Below, in pieces: positions 15,977-25,765 of a stretch of DNA of 64,000 bases. The position numbers were made by a program, and so were the translations under genes. The notes below the pieces were generated by a model, which worked only from the letters and a program-made list of their open reading frames with translations, had not been told where the DNA came from and did not search any database. The number at the start of each line of letters is the position of its first letter. Position 1 is the first letter of the stretch. Source of the stretch: Mangrovivirga halotolerans (GTDB lineage: Bacteria > Bacteroidota > Bacteroidia > Cytophagales > Cyclobacteriaceae); contig NZ_JAPFQN010000013.1 in NCBI RefSeq assembly GCF_026241165.1, forward strand, positions 1-64,000, written 5' to 3'.

Positions 15977-18900
15977 ATGGCTAGTCTTTCGAGTATAAGT
16001 ATAAACAGACCAGTACTAGCGATTGTGATGTCTTTGATGATTATCATATTCGGTGTGATCGGGTTTAATCTTTTGGGGGTACGGGAATATCCAAGTGTTG
16101 ATCCTCCAATCATTACAGTTTCAACCAACTATGTAGGAGCTAATGCAGAAGTGATCGAATCTCAGATTACCGAGCCTTTGGAAGAGGAGATCAATGGAAT
16201 TTCCGGTATAAAAAAATTAACATCTGTAAGCCGTGATGGAAGAAGTACAATCACAGTTGAATTCGAATTAGGAGAAGACCTGGAGGCTGCTGCTAACGAC
16301 GTGAGGGACAGAGTTGCACGGGCGAGAAGAAATATTCCTGCAGATGCTGATCCACCAACAGTTATTAAAGCAGATGCAGATAGCGAGCCGATAGTGTTTT
16401 TGAATCTGAAAAGTGATGAGAGATCCTTATTGGAATTATCTCAAATAGCTGAAACGACTTTTAAAGAACGCTTTCAAACTATCCCTGGAGTAAGTCAGGT
16501 AGACATTTGGGGAGAGAAAAAGTACTCAATGCGCCTTTGGATGGACCCCGATAAACTTTCAGCTTATAATATTACCCCTCTGGATGTTTATAGTGCTGTA
16601 AGTGAGCAAAACGTTGAACTACCATCAGGTAGGGTAGAAGGTGTTTTCTCTGAATTATCAGTAAGAACATTGGGACGATTAACCACTCCAGAGGACTACA
16701 ATGACCTTATTGTAAAAGAAACTGAAAACTACATTATTAAGTTCCGCGATATCGGCCATGCAGAGCTTGGACCAGAGAATGAGCGAACTATTTTAAAAAG
16801 AGACGGAATCCCAATGGTAGGGGTTGTTTTAAGACCTCAGCCGGGTTCAAATAATATTGAGATCATCGATGAATTTTATGATCGTTTGCAATCTCTAAGG
16901 AAAGATATTCCTGAAGATATCGAATTGGGTATTGGGTTTGATGTAACTGATTATATACGTGAATCGATAAATGAAGTAGAGCAAACTATTGCTGTTGCTT
17001 TTACACTGGTTTTTGCCATTATATTTTTCTTTTTACGAGACTGGCGTACTACTATTATTCCTGTAATAACCATCCCTATTTCCCTTATCGGTACATTTTT
17101 CGTTATGTATGCCGCTGGCTTCTCTATTAATGTATTGACACTTTTAGGGATTGTCCTTGCTATTGGTCTGGTGGTGGATGATACTATTGTTGTACTTGAA
17201 AACATTTATAAAAAGATCGAGGATGGAAAAGCACCTTTAGAAGCAGGCTTTGAAGGGGCTAAGGAAATTTTCTTTGCTGTAATCTCAACTACAGTGGCTC
17301 TTGCAGCGGTGTTCCTTCCTGTAATATTCCTTCAGGGATTAACTGGAAGGTTATTTAGAGAGTTTGGGGTAGTAGTAGCATCCTCGGTGATCATTTCTTC
17401 CTTTGTAGCGCTGACTCTGGCACCAATGCTCTGCACCAAACTATTAAAGAAAAGGGAGGAAAAAGGATATTTTTACCGTAAAACTGAGAAGTTTTTTGTT
17501 GGGCTTAACAGATTATATAATCGTTCACTGGAATGGTTTATGAAATTCCGGTGGTTAGCTTTTCCATTTGTTATTCTTCTTGGAGGAATAGTTTATTATT
17601 TATTTACGAGTCTTCCATCTGAACTGGCTCCTTATGAAGACCGGAATGGATTCAGAATTTTTGCGGCCGGGCCTGAAGGAACCACCTTTGAATACATGGA
17701 TAATTATGTTGATGAGGTGATTGATCTGGTTGAAGAAGAAATTCCAGAAACTGAAGCAATAATATCGGTAACCTCCCCTGGATTTGGCGCAACATCGTCA
17801 GTGAACTCAGCCTTTTGGCGGGTAATACTGGTCGATCCGGAAAACAGGGAAAGAAGCCAGCAAGAGATTGTTGATAGCTTTACCCCAAAGGTGAGTCAGC
17901 TTACAGCTGCCCGTCCTTTTGTATCTCAGGAACAATCAATAGGTGGTCGCGGTGGAGGTCAGCCAATTCAATATGTAATTCAGGCAGGAGATGTTTACCA
18001 GCTTAAAGAAGTAATCGAAGAATTTGTTAATAAGGCCAAACAAAGGAAGGAGTTTGTGTACGTTGATGTGAATTTGAAATTCAACAAGCCTGAATTAACT
18101 GTTATGATAGACAGGGAACGAGCACAAACGTTGGGTGTCTCTGTAAGAGATATCGCTCAAACACTATCTCTTGCTTTTTCTGGTCAGCGCTTTGGCTATT
18201 TCATAATGGAAGGAAAGCAGTATCAGATCATCGGTCAGATGAGTGAGCAAAACAGAAATGAACCAGTTGATCTTAGAACCTTATATATAAGAAACAACAA
18301 AGGTGAATTGATCTTATTAGATAACCTGATTCGTGTAGAAGAAAGTGCTACACCACCTCAGTTATTCAGATTTAATCGTTACGCGTCAGCTACTGTTTCT
18401 GCATCTTTAGCTCCTGGGGTTACAATAGATAAAGGAATTGATGCGATGGATGAAATTAAAGCAGATGTGCTTGATGAACGATTTACAACAAGCCTTGATG
18501 GTCAGTCTCTTGAGTTTATGGAAAGCTCAAATAGCCTGATTTTTGCTTTTCTTTTTGCTTTAGTGTTGATCTACCTTGTCTTAGCAGCGCAGTTTGAGAG
18601 TTTTAGTGATCCATTGGTAATACTATTTACAGTGCCATTGGCAATGGCCGGGGCACTGCTAGCCTTATGGTTATTTGGTGAAACTTTGAATATTTTCAGT
18701 CAGATAGGAATAATTATGCTTATCGGTCTGGTTACAAAAAACGGTATATTGATCGTGGAATTTGCTAATCAGAAAAAAGCTCTTGGTATGGGTGTGAAAG
18801 AAGCGATTATTGAAGCAGCAGAAGACAGGTTCAGACCGATTCTAATGACTTCGCTTTCTACAATTTTAGGAATACTACCTATTGCCCTTGCTTTAGGAGC

Positions 18901-19036
18901 CGGGTCTGAAAGCCGGGTCTCAATGGGTATTGCTGTGATCGGCGGAATGATCTTTTCAACGGTCCTTACACTTTATATTATTCCAGCGATCTATTCATAC
19001 CTTACTGGGAAAGAAGCCAGAGTTTCCAGAATGTAA
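15977..19036 (+). CDS. RND efflux permease, HAE-1/AcrB-like
   Basis: A 1019-residue inner-membrane proton antiporter of the hydrophobe/amphiphile efflux type. It starts SISINRPVLAIVMSLMIIIF (TM1) and continues with porter-domain signatures such as QITEPLEEEINGISGIKKL and RVARARRNIPADADPP. The proton-relay aspartates are present in TM4 (IGLVVDDTIVVLENI, equivalent to AcrB D407/D408). The second half repeats the plan, ending with TM segments near 870-1005 including the GLVTKNGILIVEFAN helix. It sits between its adaptor and TolC-like partner with five to seven bases on each side. Confidence 0.96.
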   Translation: MASLSSISINRPVLAIVMSLMIIIFGVIGFNLLGVREYPSVDPPIITVSTNYVGANAEVIESQITEPLEEEINGISGIKKLTSVSRDGRSTITVEFELGEDLEAAANDVRDRVARARRNIPADADPPTVIKADADSEPIVFLNLKSDERSLLELSQIAETTFKERFQTIPGVSQVDIWGEKKYSMRLWMDPDKLSAYNITPLDVYSAVSEQNVELPSGRVEGVFSELSVRTLGRLTTPEDYNDLIVKETENYIIKFRDIGHAELGPENERTILKRDGIPMVGVVLRPQPGSNNIEIIDEFYDRLQSLRKDIPEDIELGIGFDVTDYIRESINEVEQTIAVAFTLVFAIIFFFLRDWRTTIIPVITIPISLIGTFFVMYAAGFSINVLTLLGIVLAIGLVVDDTIVVLENIYKKIEDGKAPLEAGFEGAKEIFFAVISTTVALAAVFLPVIFLQGLTGRLFREFGVVVASSVIISSFVALTLAPMLCTKLLKKREEKGYFYRKTEKFFVGLNRLYNRSLEWFMKFRWLAFPFVILLGGIVYYLFTSLPSELAPYEDRNGFRIFAAGPEGTTFEYMDNYVDEVIDLVEEEIPETEAIISVTSPGFGATSSVNSAFWRVILVDPENRERSQQEIVDSFTPKVSQLTAARPFVSQEQSIGGRGGGQPIQYVIQAGDVYQLKEVIEEFVNKAKQRKEFVYVDVNLKFNKPELTVMIDRERAQTLGVSVRDIAQTLSLAFSGQRFGYFIMEGKQYQIIGQMSEQNRNEPVDLRTLYIRNNKGELILLDNLIRVEESATPPQLFRFNRYASATVSASLAPGVTIDKGIDAMDEIKADVLDERFTTSLDGQSLEFMESSNSLIFAFLFALVLIYLVLAAQFESFSDPLVILFTVPLAMAGALLALWLFGETLNIFSQIGIIMLIGLVTKNGILIVEFANQKKALGMGVKEAIIEAAEDRFRPILMTSLSTILGILPIALALGAGSESRVSMGIAVIGGMIFSTVLTLYIIPAIYSYLTGKEARVSRM

Positions 19037-19041
19037 ATTAA

Positions 19042-20403
19042 ATGAAGATGAAAAAAGTCACATTAACCTTAATACTCTTTAGCTTTCTAGCCCTTTCTGC
19101 TATGGCACAGGAAAGGTATGCTATAATTGATTCAACAGATTTTGAAGAATTATCATTGAGTGAAGCAGTAAGGATAGGGTTGGAAAATAATTATAATCTT
19201 AAAATAGAAGATAATTACCGTGCGATCGCGTCTAATAATGTGACATTGGGAAATGCCGGATTCTTACCTACTGTTGATGGTAATGCCAGCATGTTGTGGA
19301 GTAATGAAGATGTTGAACAGCAATTCGTTAGTGGTGATTCTCAATCCAGAGATGGAGCCAGAAGTAATACTATTAATGCCAGCGTGGATGCTGAATGGAT
19401 AATTTTTGATGGGCTTGGTATGTTTAAAAGGTATGATCAGCTCCAGCAACAGGAATTAACAGCAACTTATAATTGGAAAAATAGTGTAGAGACAACTTTA
19501 TATCAGATTGCTGAAGCTTATTATAATTTAAGATATTCAGCTGAACAACTTCGTGTTTTAAAGGAAACGATGGCGATTAGCCGTGCCCGAATCAGAATCG
19601 CTTCAGACAAATATGATGTAGGTAAGACATCAAAAACGGAATTACTAACCGCAGAGACTGACTATAATGCTGATAGTTCAGCATATATTAATCAACTCAA
19701 CCGGGTTCAGCAAGCGGCTATAGATATCAACCTGCTTCTTGGGCAAAGTACAGATCATCAGTATTATGCTTCAGATTCTATCAATGAGATTTCTCTGTAT
19801 TCGTATGAAAGTTTAAGGGAAGAAGTATTGAAAAATAATAGTATGCTCAAACAGGCTGAATCTAATAAAGCCAGTACTACCTATAATGTCGATATTGTAC
19901 GGTCAGAAAGATTTCCAAGGATTACAGCTTTTGGGAGTTATGGATATAGCAGGTTAGAGTCGCAAGCAGGATTTTTACTAAGTAATCAGTCAACAGGATT
20001 TAATTATGGCCTCCGTGCCACAATCCCAATTTTCAATGGGTTGAATATTAATCGACGAGAGCAGAATGCAAAGATTGAGCAAAATAATGCTGAGTTGAGC
20101 TATCAACAAATAAAGCTGGAAGTAATAGCAGATTTTGACCGTACTTATAGCTCATATCAAAGAGCGCTGGGGCTTATCGAATTGGAAATGGATAATACCT
20201 CAATTGCAAATGAAAATATTGCCATTGCATTTGACCGTTATAAACTGGGAAGATCAACTTTTCTTGAATTAAGAGAAGCTCAAAAAAATTTAGAGGATGC
20301 GAGATTAAGATTGTTGGATGCAGCTTTTGCAGCTAAAATATTAGAAATACGGTTAAAGAGACTTAGTGGAAATATTCTCGAGGAGAGGGAGAGTATCAAC
20401 TAA
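19042..20403 (+). CDS. TolC-family outer membrane efflux channel
   Basis: Third gene of the RND exporter. Residues 1-22 form a signal peptide ending in AMAQ. The mature protein has the two repeated outer-membrane-efflux halves, each with LSEAVRIGLENNYNLKIEDN-like and long coiled helices (about 140-230 and 345-440), with YNLRYSAEQLRVLKETM and RYKLGRSTFLELREAQKNLE as typical helices. The alternative start ATG two codons later is possible. The stop codon overlaps the 3' end of the convergent lycopene cyclase gene by eight bases, and no terminator separates them. Confidence 0.95.
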   Translation: MKMKKVTLTLILFSFLALSAMAQERYAIIDSTDFEELSLSEAVRIGLENNYNLKIEDNYRAIASNNVTLGNAGFLPTVDGNASMLWSNEDVEQQFVSGDSQSRDGARSNTINASVDAEWIIFDGLGMFKRYDQLQQQELTATYNWKNSVETTLYQIAEAYYNLRYSAEQLRVLKETMAISRARIRIASDKYDVGKTSKTELLTAETDYNADSSAYINQLNRVQQAAIDINLLLGQSTDHQYYASDSINEISLYSYESLREEVLKNNSMLKQAESNKASTTYNVDIVRSERFPRITAFGSYGYSRLESQAGFLLSNQSTGFNYGLRATIPIFNGLNINRREQNAKIEQNNAELSYQQIKLEVIADFDRTYSSYQRALGLIELEMDNTSIANENIAIAFDRYKLGRSTFLELREAQKNLEDARLRLLDAAFAAKILEIRLKRLSGNILEERESIN

Positions 20404-21559
20404 GAAAATTCCTGTAGAAAATTCTTTTTAACACCGATTTTAAAAATGGGATTTGAGGACTGCTAAGCATTATTTTAAGTTCTTCTGAGATACTGGTTCT
20501 TTCATCCAGAAAATCAAAGATTTTTACCGGGTCATTTTTTCTAAAAAGAGAACTGAAGATTTCTCCTCCTTTTTCATTTTTATCAAACAACACATCTATA
20601 AGTAGCATATCGTAATATCTAAACCGATTTTCATTCGTTTGGATATCTTTACATTTTCCCTCCAGGTATTTCACAATATTTGCAGTATCCTCATTTATAC
20701 GCTTAAATGTAAAGCCTGTCGATGCTTTGGTGCTGCCTCCCTGAGTGCCGATATTTATGATTTTATGATCGGTTACTTTTTCAAATGGAAAAGTTGTCAT
20801 AGGGATGGCACCTTTTTCTTTTTCAATAATTGAATATTCCTTTATTTCTAAATCACTGGCTATATACTTTTCGATTTCTTGTTCATATTCTTCCTCATCT
20901 AATAATTCAGGAGAAAATAGAGTGTATTCTACGAGGGCTTTATTTTTCGAGAATGGTAGAACATACATAAAACGGGTATTCCCTTTTTGAGCAACAGAAA
21001 AATCCATAAATGTTACTGATGAATCATCAAACTTTTCTTCCTCTGTTTCAATGACCCAACCTATGAAATGCTGTAATAGGAGGGGGTATTTTTTATTTCT
21101 TTTAACTTCTGAAAAATCAGGTATACTATTGAAAATTATGTCTGCTTCAATTCTTATGTCATCAATAGTTGTTACCTCTGCTATATTTTGATCAGCTTTT
21201 AATGATTTAATTTTTGCATTTAGAAATTCAATATTAGAGTTATCACGAATCTTTGATTTAACGTGTTTATAAAAATCAATTCCCCGGATCATTTTATATC
21301 TGTAGGGATTTAAGTTAAACTTGAGTGAGGAACTGGAATCTTTGAATATTGCTTTTTCCCAGGATTTGTAAATAATTTCATCCCAGGGACCTGTTCCTTT
21401 TTCCCAAAAGCACCAGGTTCGATCATTTTCTGATTTATCGCTTTTATCAATTATCAGTACAGATTTGTTCTTCAGAACAGGGTTTTCAAGTATACTATTG
21501 ACAAGAACGAGACCAGCAGCACCTCCACCTGCAATGATGAAATCATAATGCTTTTTCAT
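20396..21559 (-). CDS. crtY: Lycopene beta-cyclase (CrtY-type)
   Basis: A FAD-dependent cyclase that forms beta-ionone rings on lycopene-type carotenoids. The dinucleotide-binding FIIAGGGAAGLVLVNSIL is at the N-terminus; DRTWCFWEKGTGPWDEII and the YRYKMIRGIDFYKHV segment are CrtY landmarks, as are AIPMTTFPFEK and INIGTQGGSTKASTGFTF. Length (387 aa) is right. It is the last gene of a four-gene minus-strand cluster and overlaps the 3' end of cruF by four bases (ATGA). With cruF next to it, the product is probably monocyclic (one ring, one hydroxylated acyclic end). Confidence 0.93.
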   Translation of the reverse strand: MKKHYDFIIAGGGAAGLVLVNSILENPVLKNKSVLIIDKSDKSENDRTWCFWEKGTGPWDEIIYKSWEKAIFKDSSSSLKFNLNPYRYKMIRGIDFYKHVKSKIRDNSNIEFLNAKIKSLKADQNIAEVTTIDDIRIEADIIFNSIPDFSEVKRNKKYPLLLQHFIGWVIETEEEKFDDSSVTFMDFSVAQKGNTRFMYVLPFSKNKALVEYTLFSPELLDEEEYEQEIEKYIASDLEIKEYSIIEKEKGAIPMTTFPFEKVTDHKIINIGTQGGSTKASTGFTFKRINEDTANIVKYLEGKCKDIQTNENRFRYYDMLLIDVLFDKNEKGGEIFSSLFRKNDPVKIFDFLDERTSISEELKIMLSSPQIPFLKSVLKRIFYRNFLS

Positions 21560-22209
21560 GCAACAACATTTAGAATAACAAAAAATAGTGTTTGAATGAC
21601 CAATACATTATTCGCCACGTAAAAATTCTTACTGAAATTTGATTTTTGAAAGATAATCTGAGCTAAAAAGGAGATAGAAAACCATCCTATATAATTTTGA
21701 ACCTGAGCAACCCCTGCATCAAAAAACCAAAAGTCAACTTTTGGAGCGACCGGTTCAATAAACAAATCTATTCCCGTCATTATGATTGCTCCCGTTATGG
21801 CCTTGATCCACGGGTTTATTATCATATAACTGGTTAATACTGCACTACAATAAGTTAATATAGCCCAGTTAATACCGATTATTGGAGGGACTCCGCCAAT
21901 TTTTGGACCTAAGTTATTTCCGTAGTGGTAGTCTCCGAAAATCAAGCCATAATTTACTCCTAAGTATTCGGCAATAAAACCAATGACAAATGCAGAACTT
22001 AAACATATAAAGGTTACCCTGTCTTTTCTGGGCAATGCATAAATAATTATAGCAGTAGTCAATAGTATAGTGAAGGGTGTCAGATCAAGAAATAATTCTC
22101 TCCAAGGAGACATAATTCCAAAAACCCCTGCAATGTGAACCAGGTACAAGAAGTAAATGATAAACCTGAGTTGATTACTTTTCTTTATTTCTTCTTCTTG
22201 AGCTTTCAT
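21556..22209 (-). CDS. cruF: Carotenoid 1',2'-hydratase CruF-type membrane protein
   Basis: A 217-residue protein with about seven membrane helices of the CruF (DUF422) family, which adds water across the 1',2' double bond at the acyclic end of gamma-carotene-like molecules. Landmarks: FIAEYLGVNYGLIFGDYHYG, GVPPIIGINWAILTY, then GIDLFIEPVAPKVDFWFFD and AQVQNYIGWF. It lies between crtD (two bases) and crtY (four-base overlap), a gene order known from Cytophagales that make saproxanthin- or flexixanthin-like pigments. Confidence 0.92.
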   Translation of the reverse strand: MKAQEEEIKKSNQLRFIIYFLYLVHIAGVFGIMSPWRELFLDLTPFTILLTTAIIIYALPRKDRVTFICLSSAFVIGFIAEYLGVNYGLIFGDYHYGNNLGPKIGGVPPIIGINWAILTYCSAVLTSYMIINPWIKAITGAIIMTGIDLFIEPVAPKVDFWFFDAGVAQVQNYIGWFSISFLAQIIFQKSNFSKNFYVANNVLVIQTLFFVILNVVA

Positions 22210-22211
22210 TT

Positions 22212-23672
22212 TTAAACCAATGATGAAACAATTTTAGCACTTTGCAAACACAAAGGAATTCCACCACCGGGATGGACACTTCCTCCACAGAAGTAAAGAT
22301 TTTTGATTTTGCTTGAAAAATTAGGGTGACGTAGAAAAGCAGCATTTCGGTCATTACTACCTGCACCATAAAGAGCTCCCATATAAGAACTCGTTTTCGA
22401 TTCAATTGTAATGGGAGTTAGCATTTCTTCGGTTTCGATCAGCTTTTCAATATCGGCATCCAAAAATTTATTTAACCGGCTGATAATTCTCTTTTTTGTA
22501 ATAGAAATCATTTCATCCCAATTCTGACCTGAGTTAGGAGGTACATTAACCATCACAAACCAATTTTCGCACCCTTCAGGAGCATGTTCAGGATCCTCTT
22601 TTGAAGTGATGTTAATATATATCGTTGGGTCATCAGGAACCTTTTTATGATCAAAAATATCAGTAAATTCCTTTTTGTAATTTCCTGAAAAGAAAATGTT
22701 GTGAAGGTCGAGCTCAGGGAATTGTTTTCTAATGCCCCAGTAGTAGATCAGAGCAGAACTTGATCGCTCCTGGGATAAAGTTTTTTCAGGTGCTTTCTGG
22801 TCAGGCATCAGTTTTCTATATGTTGGGACAATATCCATATTGGACACAACCAGATCTGCAGAGTGTTCTTCATTTTTCGTTATAATTCCTTCAACTACGC
22901 CGTTTTTGCATATAATTCTATCAACAGGACTGTTGAAGTTGAATTTCACTCCTTTTTTCTTCGCCAAAGCATATAGAGAGTCAGTAATAGAATACATTCC
23001 ACCTTCCGGATAAAAAGTCCCCACATTGAATTCCAGGTGTGGAATCATCGACATAATTCCAGGTGTTTTATAAGGGGAAGAGCCATTGTATGTAGCGTAC
23101 CGATTAAATAACTGCACTAATCTGGGATCTTTAAAGTGATGCCTGTTTACTTCGTCAAGTGTATCAAACAAGTCGAGGTTATTAGCGCTGGCTATTGCCT
23201 TAAGTGTATTAAAGTTTAAAAAAGAATTAACCTTATGAAGTGATCTTTCAAGGAAAAGAGGAGATGTTAATTCGTATTTCCTCTTGCTTTTGTCGAGGTA
23301 TTCCAGAACTGATTTAGCATTGATTTTAAAGACCTCGGTTATTTCATTAATAAATTTATCTTGATCATCCCAGGCAGTAAACTTAGTACCATCATTAAAA
23401 AAATATTGGCAATGGATATTCTTCTTGTAGTATTTGAAATTTTCATCTGGTTTTTCTCCTGATATTTCAAACAGTTCATCTACTAAAGACGGCAATGTGA
23501 ATAAAGAAGGGCCGGCATCAAATGTATAACCATTTGATTCAAGTCTTGAAAGTTTACCGCCAGGAGATTCATTAGCTTCAAATACGCTTACATCGTAATT
23601 TTTAGCTTTAAGCCTAATAGCTGTTGCTAGTCCCGCGATACCCGAACCAATAATAATTGCATTTTTTGACAT
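22212..23672 (-). CDS. crtD: Carotenoid 3',4'-desaturase (CrtD-type, phytoene desaturase family)
   Basis: FAD-dependent desaturase of the CrtI superfamily: AIIIGSGIAGLATAIRLKAK with the GxGxxG motif, then FEANESPGGKLSRLESNGYTF and DAGPSLFTLPSLVDELF. The C-terminal FAD motif reads NLYFCGGSVHPGGGIPLCLQ. The family also contains phytoene desaturase CrtI and CrtD; the placement with cruF and crtY and the SSSALIYYWGIRKQFPEL segment favour CrtD, acting on 1'-hydroxy carotenoids to introduce the 3',4' double bond. crtB and crtI are not in the window. Length 486 aa is normal. Residual doubt is between CrtD and CrtI. Confidence 0.85.
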   Translation of the reverse strand: MSKNAIIIGSGIAGLATAIRLKAKNYDVSVFEANESPGGKLSRLESNGYTFDAGPSLFTLPSLVDELFEISGEKPDENFKYYKKNIHCQYFFNDGTKFTAWDDQDKFINEITEVFKINAKSVLEYLDKSKRKYELTSPLFLERSLHKVNSFLNFNTLKAIASANNLDLFDTLDEVNRHHFKDPRLVQLFNRYATYNGSSPYKTPGIMSMIPHLEFNVGTFYPEGGMYSITDSLYALAKKKGVKFNFNSPVDRIICKNGVVEGIITKNEEHSADLVVSNMDIVPTYRKLMPDQKAPEKTLSQERSSSALIYYWGIRKQFPELDLHNIFFSGNYKKEFTDIFDHKKVPDDPTIYINITSKEDPEHAPEGCENWFVMVNVPPNSGQNWDEMISITKKRIISRLNKFLDADIEKLIETEEMLTPITIESKTSSYMGALYGAGSNDRNAAFLRHPNFSSKIKNLYFCGGSVHPGGGIPLCLQSAKIVSSLV

Positions 23673-23695
23673 AATTTCGAAACGAATTTATTGAC

Positions 23696-24580
23696 TCATT
23701 GTTTCAGGGAAGCTTTCCTGGAATATTCTTCAAGGGTTATTGAAGGTTTCCCCAATTCTTTCCAGGTTGTTTCAGATTCAAATTTTTCAGGGTATTTATT
23801 CAGGGCGGTAATGATCTTATATATATAATTCATTTTAGCAGAGAACAGCGATAAGAACCACAACAGTCCGATTGGCATTTTCTTTATACTAAGGTCTTTT
23901 TCAGGATAATTTTTTTTGAAAATCTCAGCGGCCTGATCTGCAGTAAATGCTTCCAGGCCCTGTACTGGGTAGTGTTTATTCTCGTTAAGAAGTTTTTTAA
24001 AAGAGTATGCAACTTGTTTTCCATAATCCTCACCTGCTATGAAATACATCGGATATTTTGATTCCCCGGCAAGCATGATCTTATCATCTTGAACGTAGTC
24101 ACCTTTATCAAAATTTTCCATAAACGAAGATGGGTAAAAAATAGTGAAGGGGATGCCACAAGTTTTAATGGAATTAACAGCATCTTCTTTAATATCAAAA
24201 ACCCACCAATGAAATCCAGAAGATTGGTTGTGGTTTTTAACCAGCGAAGAGCAAAGAGCAATTCGCTGAATATTTGCGATCTTTGATTTCTTTATGATAC
24301 TTTTTAAGCCCTCTCTTTCAGCGAGCCATTGATTCTTTTTATCCTCTGGTTTTACACTGAGATTCATATAAACTCCTTGAGCACCTACGAGGGTATTTTC
24401 TATATCTTGTTCATTTTTTAGATTACCTGTTATGAACTCAACGGAATGAGGAAGTAATCTTTTGGCTTTTTCAATATCCCTGACTAATGCCCGGACATGA
24501 AACCCTTCATTAATTAACTCTTTGACTACCGGGACACCGAGCATACCAGTTGCCCCAAAAACTGCGATAGTTTTGATCAT
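23696..24580 (-). CDS. NmrA-like NAD(P)-binding protein
   Basis: Rossmann start IAVFGATGMLGVPVVKELIN with GxxGxxG, followed by VRALVRDIEKAKRLL and VEFITGNLKNEQDIENTLVG, typical of NmrA/NAD(P)H-azoreductase-like SDR proteins. FTIFYPSSFMENFDKGDY also fits. 294 aa. It is the first gene of the carotenoid cluster, 23 bases before crtD. Whether it has a role in pigment synthesis or just shares the promoter is unknown; similar proteins occur outside carotenoid loci. About 245 bases of non-coding DNA lie upstream. Confidence 0.82.
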   Translation of the reverse strand: MIKTIAVFGATGMLGVPVVKELINEGFHVRALVRDIEKAKRLLPHSVEFITGNLKNEQDIENTLVGAQGVYMNLSVKPEDKKNQWLAEREGLKSIIKKSKIANIQRIALCSSLVKNHNQSSGFHWWVFDIKEDAVNSIKTCGIPFTIFYPSSFMENFDKGDYVQDDKIMLAGESKYPMYFIAGEDYGKQVAYSFKKLLNENKHYPVQGLEAFTADQAAEIFKKNYPEKDLSIKKMPIGLLWFLSLFSAKMNYIYKIITALNKYPEKFESETTWKELGKPSITLEEYSRKASLKQ

Positions 24581-24653
24581 AATTTTTCCTTTGCAGGAAG
24601 TTATCGCTAAAATATTATATTATCAACTAAGGACGAATGTTAAGAAGAGCAAT

Positions 24654-24736
24654 AAAAAAAGCCTTCTGAAAATTCTGCAGTATGAAGAGAAGTTTACCAA
24701 TATTTTATAACCTGGTAAGAATTTGTTTCAGAAGGC
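24654..24736 (-). terminator. Elaborate hairpin with T-tract, terminator of the 2-hydroxyacid dehydrogenase transcript (or small RNA)
   Basis: GCCTTCTGAAA (24661-24671) is the exact reverse complement of TTTCAGAAGGC (24726-24736), 54 bases apart. Inside, AAATTCT (24670-24676) can pair with AGAATTT (24718-24724), and TTACCA (24694-24699) with TGGTAA (24713-24718). Read on the minus strand the outer stem is followed by seven T residues (24654-24660), as in an intrinsic terminator, but the hairpin is much larger than usual. It lies 90 bases beyond the stop codon of the dehydrogenase gene. Confidence 0.65.
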
Positions 24737-24826
24737 CTTCGTTAAATCTAAACCTAATTAAATGTAGGATATTTTTAATTCTTACACATCACCTTAATAG
24801 GGGGATATTTAGATGGTTTTTATACC

Positions 24827-25765
24827 TTATTTGCTTGATAGATAGGTTTTAAGATTTTCAATGCTCATTTCCATAATTCTTTTTCTTGACTCATATGCGG
24901 CCCAGGCCATGTGGGGTGTAATAATTATATTATCTAATTCTAAAAGAGGATGATCTATTTGTGGAGGCTCATTTTGCAGGACATCAAGTGCAGCTCCTGA
25001 AATATCTCCTTTCTCCAAAGCTATTTTTAAATCTTGTTCATTAATGAGTCCTCCGCGAGACGTGTTTATCAGGATAGCGGAATCTTTCATTTTTTCAAAA
25101 GTGCTATTGTCAAAACACTCTTTATTTTGATCTGTCAGGGGAGCATGTAACGAGATAATATCACTTTGAGAAATAAGTTTTTCAAAACTTACGAATTCGT
25201 GATTAGTTTCCTTTTTTGATCTGGAATGGTATATAACTTTCATTCCTAAAGATTCGCCTATCTTTGCTGTTCGCTGACCAATGTTACCATAGCCATATAT
25301 TCCCAGGGTTTTATCTTTTAATTCAATAACAGATCCGATAGTATATGAAAAGTCACTTTGAGAAGCCCATTCATTTCTTCGGACACTAAGATCATGACCT
25401 GCAACTTTATTAGTTATTGCAAGCAATAGAGCTATCGCATGTTGTGCAACACAGTAGGTGCCATAACCAGGAGTGTTTTTTACTTCAATATTATTTTTTT
25501 GGCAATAATCAAGATCAATGTTATTTACTCCAGTAGCAGTTACAGCTATGAATTTAAGCTCAGGTAATTTTCGTAGAATGTCTTTTGTGAGTTTAGTTTT
25601 ATTAACTACAAGGACTTCGGCATTTCTACATTTAGAAACGACTTCTTCTTCAGGCAAGTGATCATACACAGTAATGTCACCAAATTCTTTCCATGCATTC
25701 CAGTCGAGATCTCCAGGATTTAAAGCCCTTCCATCTGTTACTACAATATTTAAGTTATTAGTCAT
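24827..25765 (-). CDS. D-2-hydroxyacid dehydrogenase (hydroxypyruvate/glycerate dehydrogenase-like)
   Basis: NAD(P)-dependent oxidoreductase of the D-isomer-specific family. The Rossmann motif GIYGYGNIGQRTAKIG begins near residue 155; catalytic residues are R237 (NTSRGGLINE), E266 (LQNEPP) and H285 (ITPHMAWAA). The N-terminal substrate domain has FIAVTATGVNNIDLDYCQ. Length 312 aa and the style resemble glycerate dehydrogenase/hydroxypyruvate reductase, but the substrate is not proved. The start overlaps the end of the upstream membrane-protein gene by eight bases, so the two are coupled. Confidence 0.88.
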   Translation of the reverse strand: MTNNLNIVVTDGRALNPGDLDWNAWKEFGDITVYDHLPEEEVVSKCRNAEVLVVNKTKLTKDILRKLPELKFIAVTATGVNNIDLDYCQKNNIEVKNTPGYGTYCVAQHAIALLLAITNKVAGHDLSVRRNEWASQSDFSYTIGSVIELKDKTLGIYGYGNIGQRTAKIGESLGMKVIYHSRSKKETNHEFVSFEKLISQSDIISLHAPLTDQNKECFDNSTFEKMKDSAILINTSRGGLINEQDLKIALEKGDISGAALDVLQNEPPQIDHPLLELDNIIITPHMAWAAYESRKRIMEMSIENLKTYLSSK

